A DNA stretch of 64,000 bases from UBA6168 sp041392505 (GTDB lineage: Bacteria > Bacteroidota > Bacteroidia > Chitinophagales > Saprospiraceae), in contig JAWKLX010000022.1 of assembly GCA_041392505.1 (NCBI GenBank), positions 75,414 to 139,413 of the forward strand. Direction: 5' to 3'. The notes under the pieces were generated by a model that made no database searches, was not told where the DNA came from, and saw only the letters and a list, made by a program, of their open reading frames with translations. Position numbers and translations under genes: made by a program. Of this stretch, positions 16,404 to 25,100 are shown piece by piece (position 1 is the stretch's first letter; every line of letters begins with the position of its first letter).

Positions 16404-19337
16404 TCAGTCAAGGTGAATTATAAATTTACTTCCATCATTATGGATAAAATCCCATTTAGCATGTATTTCATCCAACCTTTTTATCATGTTTTTAAGGCCT
16501 TCTCCTTTTGAGACGGTAGTAATATCAAACCCAACTCCATTATCCCAAACAGTCAAATTGATATTTTTACCCGATGCAAAGCTAACAGAATACTTGGTGG
16601 CTTTACTGTATTTCAACATGTTCTGAGTCAATTCTTGAATGATCCTGAAAATGTTGACTGCAACTACCGGATTGATTTGGATAGGAAATAAATGATCATC
16701 CATTTTTATTTCAAATTCAATTCCTTCCGGTAAATACCTATCAATATACTTTTTTGATTGATGAAATAGGTCTTGAAATCTTACCGTCTTAGAGTCTAAC
16801 ATCCAAATAGTTTCTCGGAGATTATTTATAGTTTCCTGGGTAAAGTCTCTTGTTTTGGAAAGATCCTGAACACTTATCGCTTGTTGCTTTATTTCTGCTT
16901 GCAGCTCCATAATATCCAAATCAGAAACTATTTTAGTGAGTCTGGCTCCTATGCTATCGTGTAGATCTCTAGAGATGCGCTCTCGCTCAGAGCTGATCGC
17001 CCTTTCTGTCTTTAATTCATTTTCCGCTGCTTTTTGATTTTGATACGCTCTAAAGTTGGCCACAAATACTAAAAGCATTAACAAGGTCAAAAAAACAATT
17101 ATTTTAAAGAACTTCGTTTCATAGAAATGGGGCAATCTTTTTATTTTTTGAACAAGTACCTTATCTGAAACTCGCCCACTTTTATCTCGCACCTTGACCA
17201 ATAGGGAATAATTACCAGCGGAAAGACCTGTAAAATTTATGGGATAAGTTATAGGTAAAAACAAAGACCAAGAGGTATTCAGGTTTTCCAATTTGTAACT
17301 TATCTCCGCTCCTGGTGAATATAGAAAATCATCCAATCCTACATGTAAGATGATAGATTTTTCATCGGGTTTTAACAATAAAAGATCATTTAATTTTGAT
17401 GTTGGTTGACTTTTAAAATTGATTTCAATACCTGAAATATAAGGTGCTGCACTCCATTGTTCATTCTCAAACTCAGAAGGATTTATTATGGATAAACCTT
17501 TATTATTACCATATACCAATTGTCCATTTTCCAACTGACAATGAGCTGTCATTTTAAAGTCAGTGTAATTGAGCCCATCGTTGACATCTAATTTTTGGAA
17601 AATTTCCTTGCCATTATGTATGTACAATCCATCATCAGAATTGCTCCACAACCTGCCTTTGTTATCCGCAAAAGTCGACCATATGTTCTTACTTTTTAGC
17701 ACGTTATTCTGTGCCCATATTCCTTGGGCTGGATCATAAGAGTAAACTCCACCTGAAATACTGGAAAGCCATATTTTGTCATCAATAGAAAACTGGTTTG
17801 TTATCATATAACTAGGGATCTCATTGTGGTTTTCCGAAATGTTTATGACTTTCTTTTGGCGTAAATCCACCTCATATATTAAATCGGAATGTGAAATCCA
17901 AAAACCATTTTCCTTATCCAAAATACTTACAGTATATTTTATCTCTTCTGCCCAATGGGGGCGGTATATTACTCGGTCCTCACCTGCTGCATACAGTCCG
18001 CCAGCTCCAGCGATGTATATACATTTATTTTTAGTGTCATAATAAAAACCTCTGATTCCTTTTATATTCCCTTTAAGTTTAAAATGGGTGAAATCTTCAT
18101 TAAAACAATATACATCCCCTGATTTGGTTCCTACCCAAATGCGATCTATAGCGTCCTTATTGATGAAATTTATAGGCTCGTTCTCAAGGAAGTTTTTATT
18201 GCTTGCCACTGAGATATACTGAGTTCCAGGATTTAGTTTGCTGATATTGACCCCGTTTTCAGTGCCTATCGCCAGTATATGATGACGATTCGAAAAGGTC
18301 AAAGTATTTACTTGAGAAGAGGGTAGGTTAATCAGGCGATTGTTGGTGTTTTTTTCTATTTGCTCAGACCATGGAATGAGCATGTTCGTGGCTGAATTTG
18401 TACCAAACCATAATAACCCATTCTTATCCTCAATGAAACTGAGTTGCAGATTACCTTCTAACCCATTACTGGCGTTTGATCTAATAAACCTTATCCTGCC
18501 GTGTTCATAGAGTGCAATTCCATTAGCAGTACCTATCCATACACGATTATCACTACTCTGTTTAATATATAACACCGCTTCCGTTTGCAAACTGTCTAAA
18601 ACTGTTTGCCCTTGTAAATCGTAAATCCCTCCCAGGGTACCAATCCATAAACGGTTTTCAATTATAGCAAGAGAAGTGATGTTATGAGGTAATGCAATTA
18701 GTTCTTGATAAGTATGTGATTGCAGATTGAAAAAAAGTAGCGTTGTGCTAGCAGCTATCAGCAATCCATCTTGATATGCCTGCATAACCCCCAGAGCAGA
18801 ATTTTCAAATTGGGCAATAGTCTTTAGTTTCAGATTGCTTTTATGGAGGTTATAAAGGGCATACTTTCCGATAAACCATACATATAAATCATCCTCAAAA
18901 AAACTGTTTCTACAAAGGTTGTTGCCATAAGAAGCGGAAGAGTCAAGTATGATGTTTTGCACTTTTTGGGTAAATGGATCGTAAGTATTCATCCCATTTC
19001 TCGTCCCAATATATACCCTTCCGTTTTCATCTTCATACAACCCTTCAATCATGTTATTTGTCAACGAATAGCCTTCCTCGCCTTCTGTTCCAATGTTTTT
19101 AAATCTTACACCATCATAAATTGCGACCCCCGCTTGAGTCCCAATCCAAAGCTGACCTTTGGTGTCTTGCATAAGTACATTACCAGTGTTCTCAGGAAGA
19201 CCATCCTCTATTGTAAAGGATCGGAATGTCTCATTCTGTGCATGTAGAAAACTCAAATGAAACAGCGTGAACACAGCTGCAATGACCCCCAGTTTTCTAA
19301 GCCCCAACTTTTTAAACAAACAAAGAATATGATTCAC
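16404..19337 (-). CDS. two-component propeller sensor histidine kinase (Reg_prop, Y_Y_Y, HisKA_3)
   Basis: 977 residues. A signal peptide/anchor (VIAAVFTLFHLSFLHAQ) is followed by about 620 residues of periplasmic propeller repeats of the Reg_prop kind (GQLWIGTQAGVAIYD, GRVYIGTRNGMNTYD, NGLLWFGTNSA, RIWVGTKSGDVY). A Y_Y_Y immunoglobulin-like domain comes next (YKLENLNTSW, GLSAGNYSLLVKVRDKSG). A single transmembrane helix lies near residue 745 (IIVFLTLLMLLVFVANF), then a HisKA_3 dimerisation domain with phospho-acceptor His in SRDLHDSIGARLTK, and a HATPase domain with DNGVGF and GEGLKNM. Unlike hybrid HTCS proteins, the regulator is a separate gene downstream. The propeller probably senses an extracytoplasmic ligand. 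The first exported gene on the other strand starts 184 bases away. Confidence 0.93.
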   Translation of the reverse strand: MNHILCLFKKLGLRKLGVIAAVFTLFHLSFLHAQNETFRSFTIEDGLPENTGNVLMQDTKGQLWIGTQAGVAIYDGVRFKNIGTEGEEGYSLTNNMIEGLYEDENGRVYIGTRNGMNTYDPFTQKVQNIILDSSASYGNNLCRNSFFEDDLYVWFIGKYALYNLHKSNLKLKTIAQFENSALGVMQAYQDGLLIAASTTLLFFNLQSHTYQELIALPHNITSLAIIENRLWIGTLGGIYDLQGQTVLDSLQTEAVLYIKQSSDNRVWIGTANGIALYEHGRIRFIRSNASNGLEGNLQLSFIEDKNGLLWFGTNSATNMLIPWSEQIEKNTNNRLINLPSSQVNTLTFSNRHHILAIGTENGVNISKLNPGTQYISVASNKNFLENEPINFINKDAIDRIWVGTKSGDVYCFNEDFTHFKLKGNIKGIRGFYYDTKNKCIYIAGAGGLYAAGEDRVIYRPHWAEEIKYTVSILDKENGFWISHSDLIYEVDLRQKKVINISENHNEIPSYMITNQFSIDDKIWLSSISGGVYSYDPAQGIWAQNNVLKSKNIWSTFADNKGRLWSNSDDGLYIHNGKEIFQKLDVNDGLNYTDFKMTAHCQLENGQLVYGNNKGLSIINPSEFENEQWSAAPYISGIEINFKSQPTSKLNDLLLLKPDEKSIILHVGLDDFLYSPGAEISYKLENLNTSWSLFLPITYPINFTGLSAGNYSLLVKVRDKSGRVSDKVLVQKIKRLPHFYETKFFKIIVFLTLLMLLVFVANFRAYQNQKAAENELKTERAISSERERISRDLHDSIGARLTKIVSDLDIMELQAEIKQQAISVQDLSKTRDFTQETINNLRETIWMLDSKTVRFQDLFHQSKKYIDRYLPEGIEFEIKMDDHLFPIQINPVVAVNIFRIIQELTQNMLKYSKATKYSVSFASGKNINLTVWDNGVGFDITTVSKGEGLKNMIKRLDEIHAKWDFIHNDGSKFIIHLD

Positions 19338-19520
19338 TGATTACCCTTTTTAAATTCTTTATGCCAGTCGTTAACCAAAAGAATTAAAAAAAATATATGG
19401 GTAAATATACGTACTTAAGTACTTCCCCCTTATTGGAAATGGGGATATTTCCCTATTTCAAATTGACCAACCTTCCTATTCCTTTGTGGCAAAATTTAAA
19501 ACCATTCAAAATTCGACAAC

Positions 19521-20468
19521 ATGAGAAAATTATTTGCAATCGTAAGCTTATTTGTTTTCATGGGCACGGCTATGGCTCAAAAAACAATAAAAGAAATGGC
19601 AGATATGCCGGACAAAAAATTCAGCAAGCTTATGACTGAGGAAAACTATGCAGGCCAGATTAGAACTTTTGCCAAAGCCTATGAAAAACAGACCGGCAAA
19701 GACCTTCCTGAGCCCGTTCCGGTTCCTATGAAAAGGGTGGCTCTGTTATCATTTTTTACTGCTGATTATTCTCAAATCGACGTAAAAGCGTATCGGAGAC
19801 ACCAGGTTTTTGAGAATTATATCAATGAAACTGGAGGGAAAATGCTCGTCAATGATTTTTACAAATTGTCTATCAACGACCTTAAAAAAATCTTTGCAGC
19901 CAACGGTATGGAGCTGCTAACACCTGATGAATACTTGAAAACCAACGAGCAAAAACAATTGTATAACACCTATGAAGTGAACGTTTCAAAGCTTGCCGCT
20001 GGAGCTACTGCCATTGGAGGCTTCTTTACCAAATCTAATAACAAAGCCTTAACTCCAGCGGACGGATACAGGGCTTATCCCGCTCCAGTAGTCAATTTCG
20101 GGATGGATATGAAAGCAGTTAGAGATTTAGGAAAATTGGCCAACGAACTCGATGTAGATGCTTTATTAACGATCAATACCTTGACGCAGTTAGAAAAAGG
20201 AGAAGTGGGATTAAAAGGTATAAGTATGTCACTCCATGCCCCCAATCCCGTGCCCGATGACCCTGAAATGAAATATGGTATGGGGTTCTATTATGAAGGT
20301 GTTTTGGTAGGCTCCATTAGTTTTACTTTGGATGAATATATGCCATTTGCTAAGTTACCCAAAAAGGCCCAATCCTTTGAAAATGTAGATATGACCGGAT
20401 TTACGCCATTGATGAAGCGAATGACCACCCAGCTCCTCAATAGCAAAAAGCAAAATTTTGGTAATTAA
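19521..20468 (+). CDS. secreted protein of unknown function
   Basis: 315 residues with a clear signal peptide cleaved after TAMAQ. The mature protein is mixed alpha/beta: MKRVALLSFFTADYSQ at the start of a possible Rossmann-like fold, a helical segment with NDLKKIFAANGMELLTPDEYL, and a later VDALLTINTLTQLEKG. I do not recognise a family. It is probably periplasmic. It is transcribed divergently from the propeller kinase/regulator operon, separated by 183 bases in which AT-rich stretches could host promoters; this makes it a plausible target of that pair, but this is inference. Confidence 0.75.
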   Translation: MRKLFAIVSLFVFMGTAMAQKTIKEMADMPDKKFSKLMTEENYAGQIRTFAKAYEKQTGKDLPEPVPVPMKRVALLSFFTADYSQIDVKAYRRHQVFENYINETGGKMLVNDFYKLSINDLKKIFAANGMELLTPDEYLKTNEQKQLYNTYEVNVSKLAAGATAIGGFFTKSNNKALTPADGYRAYPAPVVNFGMDMKAVRDLGKLANELDVDALLTINTLTQLEKGEVGLKGISMSLHAPNPVPDDPEMKYGMGFYYEGVLVGSISFTLDEYMPFAKLPKKAQSFENVDMTGFTPLMKRMTTQLLNSKKQNFGN

Positions 20469-20470
20469 TT

Positions 20471-20580
20471 TAAGTTGCGGTGTATCGGTTCAAAGGTGTA
20501 TGGGTGTACCGGATATGGGCATTTGGCAACCGAAATACCTTAATACCGAAATACCGTTGAACCGAAATACCATATTAAAA
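20471..20580. repeat. short intergenic repeat cluster (ACCGAAATACC)
   Basis: The word ACCGAAATACC, or its TACCGAAATACC variant, occurs three times between 20529 and 20575. Inverted relatives (GGTGTATCGGTT, GGTGTATGGGTGTACC) precede it at 20479-20512, so the whole can fold. Related 'GGTATTCCGG..CCGGAATACT' words lie in the nqrB-nqrC spacer. The spacing is irregular, so this is not a CRISPR array. Confidence 0.5.
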
Positions 20581-20663
20581 TGCTATCTAACCCAACTTGA
20601 GTTAATTAGCCTTGATTACTTACTAAAACCATTATTCCTCCCTTTATCTTATTGGAAAAACAT

Positions 20664-21797
20664 ATGATTCATTTCATTGCTGTTTTTAATTCCCCACTAT
20701 CTCAAGTCAAAAGGTTTGTTTTACTGTGGGTTGCTTTATTTACTGTTTATGCTTCCTCCGCACAAGTAGATGTTCACGAAGCGGTGAAAAACTTGCTGGC
20801 AGAGGATAATTACACTTACGACTATACCGAAATAGGCAACCAATTGGTAGAGGATATCATAAACCAATCAGAAGGGGGTTATGTAAGTTATAGTATGGCC
20901 AAGACTTATGTCGAAGGATCAATATTACCCACGCTTGAAGAGCCATTGACCGCTGCGGAACTCACGAAAGGTGTCCTGCAACTGCACCAAGAAAAGAGGG
21001 AAGGTTATCAGGGTAAAATCAAGCACCTCAAAGATTTGCTGGATGCATCCAATATTTCTACCGATGATTTGGCTTTATATACGGCTTTGCCACTGAAGTT
21101 GGAATCGTATATGTCGCCTGAAAATGAAATAGTGGGTCAACAGGTTGCACTTTTTCTTGTGGGCGATGGTAGCAAAATGCTGATGCTTTTGGCTAACATC
21201 ATCACCTATCAAAGAGAGGTCAAAATTCTGGAACTGGATAAACCGGATACCTATATAGACGCTTCCGAAGGTGATTATGCCATTTTTTATCAAAAGTTTG
21301 CACGGATATTTGAAAAGATTTTATTGGGTCAAGTCGATGATAGACCAAGCACCCTGTTTGGAGAAAAAGTTAATGAAGAATGGTTTAAAAGTACGGTTCA
21401 AATTTATGAACAAGCAGGATTAACCTATGTGAAATCAATGATTGAAGATGACTGGGAATATTTTGTGGAACATGAATATCCTAACGTGGTGTTTTTTCGC
21501 ATGCTCTCCGATGCGGGTTACGACGCAGCCTACAATCTTATGCTCGAAATGATAGCGATTACTGGCAAACCCTATTACATATCCGCCAATAAAGAAAACG
21601 GACTAAAGACTGATGTGTTGTTGAGCTCTAAAGCACGTGAGGTTCTTAGTGAAAATGCCGATAAGGGGATTACTACCGCTTCTTTTTACCTTATGCAAGA
21701 GTGGGAAAACACCCAATTATGTGAAGTGAAATTTGAAATCACGAAGACCAAAGAAGGTAAAGCCAATTTGGATATTTGGATACTGCAAGAATTATAA
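20664..21797 (+). CDS. secreted protein of unknown function
   Basis: 377 residues from the ATG at 20664; a TTG four codons earlier is less likely. The N-terminus is a long signal peptide ending YASSAQ. The mature part is largely helical and acidic (TYDYTEIGNQLVEDIINQSEGG, LTAAELTKGVLQLHQEKREGYQGKIKHLKDLLD, WEYFVEHEYPNVVFFRMLSDAG) and ends in a short beta strand LDIWILQEL. No family recognised. It follows another secreted orphan on the same strand, with a repeat cluster between them. The stop almost abuts a fragment of a membrane-protein gene on the other strand. Confidence 0.72.
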   Translation: MIHFIAVFNSPLSQVKRFVLLWVALFTVYASSAQVDVHEAVKNLLAEDNYTYDYTEIGNQLVEDIINQSEGGYVSYSMAKTYVEGSILPTLEEPLTAAELTKGVLQLHQEKREGYQGKIKHLKDLLDASNISTDDLALYTALPLKLESYMSPENEIVGQQVALFLVGDGSKMLMLLANIITYQREVKILELDKPDTYIDASEGDYAIFYQKFARIFEKILLGQVDDRPSTLFGEKVNEEWFKSTVQIYEQAGLTYVKSMIEDDWEYFVEHEYPNVVFFRMLSDAGYDAAYNLMLEMIAITGKPYYISANKENGLKTDVLLSSKAREVLSENADKGITTASFYLMQEWENTQLCEVKFEITKTKEGKANLDIWILQEL

Positions 21798-21799
21798 AA

Positions 21800-22009
21800 T
21801 GATTTGTAATAGTCACGATTTGATCCTCCCATGCTGCCTCCAATAAATCCGAAAACAAATGCGAGCGCAAATACTTCTCCTATAAGCCAGCCACCTAACC
21901 ATCCAGTGATAAATATAATAAACAGCCAATTCCTTTTAGCAGGAATTTCAATGGTAATCCCGTCAAATGTTCCTTTTATTGATGCCCTTCCTTTATGAGG
22001 TTTTTCCAT
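21800..22009 (-). pseudogene. 5' fragment of a small membrane-protein gene
   Basis: Starting at the ATG at 22009, the first 65-70 residues look like a real protein: a charged N-terminus (MEKPHKGRASIKGTF, ITIEIPAKRNW) followed by two transmembrane segments (LFIIFITGWLGGWLIGEVFAL, AFVFGFIGGSMGG). The frame then runs antisense through the end of the neighbouring gene and ends at 21686, where residues lose protein-like character. I therefore read the real homology as ending near 21800 and call it a truncated gene. The truncation lies at the edge of the AT-rich island beginning at 22.1 kb. Confidence 0.45.
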
Positions 22010-22059
22010 TTTGTTATTATGCTTAAAACCTCGCCTTTCTGTCGTTGTAAGCTTTTACA

Positions 22060-22130
22060 GCCTAACGGTCTGTTTATATGCAGTTTGGGCGTTTACTCCA
22101 AATTGGCATATGCACTTTGTTGGCAGCAGG
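22060..22130. repeat. attC-like imperfect palindrome, left edge of the island
   Basis: The segment begins GCCTAAC and ends GTTGGCAGCAGG, with internal imperfect inverted repeats (ATATGCAGTTTGG against CCAAATTGGCATAT) around a short loop. This resembles an integron attC layout (RYYYAAC start, folded middle, GTT-type end), but the 3' core is GTTGGCA, not a strict GTTRRRY. Its last ten bases are inverted at 26895-26904 (TGCTGCCAAC), just upstream of the gene between them. Confidence 0.4.
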
Positions 22131-22151
22131 TATTTTTCATTTTATTTCTTT

Positions 22152-25100
22152 TCATAAAATACTTTCTCTTAATAAATATCCATGTATGGAGCCTCGTTCA
22201 ATCATGAAATCAAGAATGGGGATAATCTTATTTCTCAATCTTATTTCTTCCTTTATTTTTTGTCTGTTAATAAAAATAAATTTCCTCAAAAATTTTTCCA
22301 AGTAGTACAAGGTGTTTGATTCCAAATCATTAAGATTTAAAGAACGGTTAGATGATACAATTATATGAATCCAGTCAATGCCTTCGTTTTTAAAGTTGCT
22401 TCCAATTGAATCCAAAACTTTGACAATAGAATACAATACAGCGGGAATATTTCCTATTTCTTTAGAAGCGTCTGTATAGAGAGACAAATTCTCACTTTTT
22501 AAGCTTCGCCATGCCTCTACACCTTCACGCCACCAACGCCATGCTAACAAATAGTTTATTATAATTTCTTTTAAATGATAGCTGCGTGGATTTACACAAA
22601 GTTCCTTAATTTTAGGATATAGGCTATTCCAAACATACCAAAATTGTTCGTACTTGTTTAAGTAATCTTCTGCGCTTACTATTTCTTCAATAAGTGCAGC
22701 AGACTCTTCTGTCGAAGAAAACGAATCAATAAATGGTTTTAAGAATACATCTATTTCGCTTTTTTCTCTTTCTAAAATAAAATAAGAAAATTTTTTGAAA
22801 ATATTTCGGCGTAAAAGATAAATGTTAGAGGCATCTCCTGAATCATGTTCATAACTTCTCTTATCTTTCAATAATTCTGAAGCTAACAACGGCAATGATT
22901 TTGCATAAATATCTAAGTGAGTTATATCTTTCGTATTAGAAGGAATTAATTGGAGAACTATTTCCAAATCATGAATATCAAGCGAAGTAATATCATTAAT
23001 GTCAAATGATATATTTTCAAAATTAAAATCAGCATTTTTATTCTCTAACTCTTCTAATATCGAACTTTTAGGAATCCGCCCCCAGTGTATTTCTTTCCTT
23101 TTTTGAGCAATGATATTTTTATAAATAGGCTTAAATTTTATATATCCGAATAATATTGATTGAGCAACTTTAGGATTTTGTTCCCATAGTTTTGAATTAT
23201 AAATAGATTCAATAACATAGTCACATATTCTTTTGTAAGCACCAAGAGATGTTTCATCGAAAAGAGTTAAAACCATCATAGTAACATAGTTCTCTATTTC
23301 ATCAGGGTATTCTTTTATTAATGATGGAATTGCATGAACAGATGCTTCAACTCCATCACTGATTTGAGAATCGTAATCATCAGTAAAAAGATTAGATATG
23401 GAGGTATGAATGATTTCTTTACAAAAATCTTTATCTTCTCTTGATAGGTTGTCTTTGTATTCAATCATTAATTTTGAGCAAGAAAACCCTGGAATTGAAT
23501 AATCCATGATACCCATATTTCGTCCAGACTGCAATTCTTCAACAAGTTGTTTCGTCTCAGCTAAAGCTAAAAGGGGGTTACTGTCATATTCTTCTTGTTT
23601 TTTAGTTTTAGTTTGATTTCTTGCACCAATCAAAAAATCTGCCCACACTCTTAGAGGTGTATATTTAAAAAAATCTTGGTATTGACTATGAGCTTCTTCA
23701 CTTTCCTTTTTAAGTTCATCAGAAAGTTCTTTGGGACTAAATTCTATTCGCAAATGGTTGTCATCATGTTGTGATACTTTTGGTATCAAATTGCGTCTGT
23801 TCATTCTTGCCAACAAAATTCCGTAAGATTTACTTGTTGAAGCGTTTGATTTATGTTGGTCAATTATCTTATACAATTTTTCGATGAATTCAGTGTTTTG
23901 TTCTTCTGTAAAACCTTTTACTCCAAAAAGCTGATAATTTAAAAATAATGACTCCAAATTTGAGTTTCTATGTTTATCCTCACAAGTTTTCAATCTTTCA
24001 TCTGTGTATAAAATGTCTCTCACTTTATCCATACCATATCCAATTGAATAAAGAGATTTTGCTTGAAATTCATTGGTACACCGAAATGTGTCAAAATGAA
24101 ATAATTCTATCGTTTTGAACAAAATTGATGCTACTTCATAGAATTTATCTGGGTGAGCAAGTACAATGCTGCAAACCACAGAAGTAAGAGAAGCAGATTT
24201 TGATTGAATTAGAATTTTAAGCAGTATTTCTTGGACTATTTCTGGCTTTCCTATCTGAGCCAACTCTAAAAGAGTTTTTTCTAATGCCATGTGTATTGAC
24301 TGCAATACATTTGGAACAACAGGGCTTCCGTTCCCACGATACATGTCCCAAATTGCGCCACTTAAATACTGAGTTACTTCTGTTTTATTTACATGTAACG
24401 TAATTTTTACAACATCCTCTTGTCCATAATCCGATTTGCTATAAGATTCAACTGCTTTATTTGTAAATTCAGTTATGAAATTAAGTGTCTCATAAAATGA
24501 TGACTGTAACAACCATTTAACAGGCGTTTGATTGGCACTTGAAGGATGGTAATCGAATTTGTATTCATCCATTAAGCCATACCGACTTTCCATTGAATCC
24601 CTGTCATACCCAAATCTTTCTTGTTTTTTGGGCTGTTTTTTCCAAAATAAATCGCACAATTGAATAACAGATAGTGGAAGTATTTTAATTAATTCTACCG
24701 CAAGGTATGGCTTCTGTAAGATTTTAGAACAAAGTCCATTGTATGGGTCTCTATGGCCTGTCCATTTGTTAGCTAAAACATTATCAAATATCTGTGTTAA
24801 TTCTTCTTGTAATTCATGTGCAGAATTGAATACTACTTTTAATATATTTTCTTCTGCCTTATCATGAATGTAGAAGTCTTTTTGTGTTTCAGTCTTTTCT
24901 ATCAAACTTAAGGCTAACAAACCCGAATATCGGGTTGTTTTCCCTTTTTTGTTGAACTCGCACCAATCCGTTAATACTGGCAACACAAGTTTTAAATTGT
25001 TTTCAAAAAAATCAGATTTATATTTGTGAATAAGGGAAATTACTTCTTCCCAGCCTTTTCCTTTAGGTATTATAATTTCAGTTTTCTGAATTGCTGAAAT

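Noticed and set aside
20471..20580. ACCGAAATACC repeats considered as a CRISPR array
   Set aside because: Only three 11-12 base copies with irregular short spacing and no cas genes.
20458..20667. 69-codon plus-strand frame between two secreted-protein genes
   Set aside because: It runs through the repeat cluster, overlaps the next gene's start and lacks a credible N-terminus.
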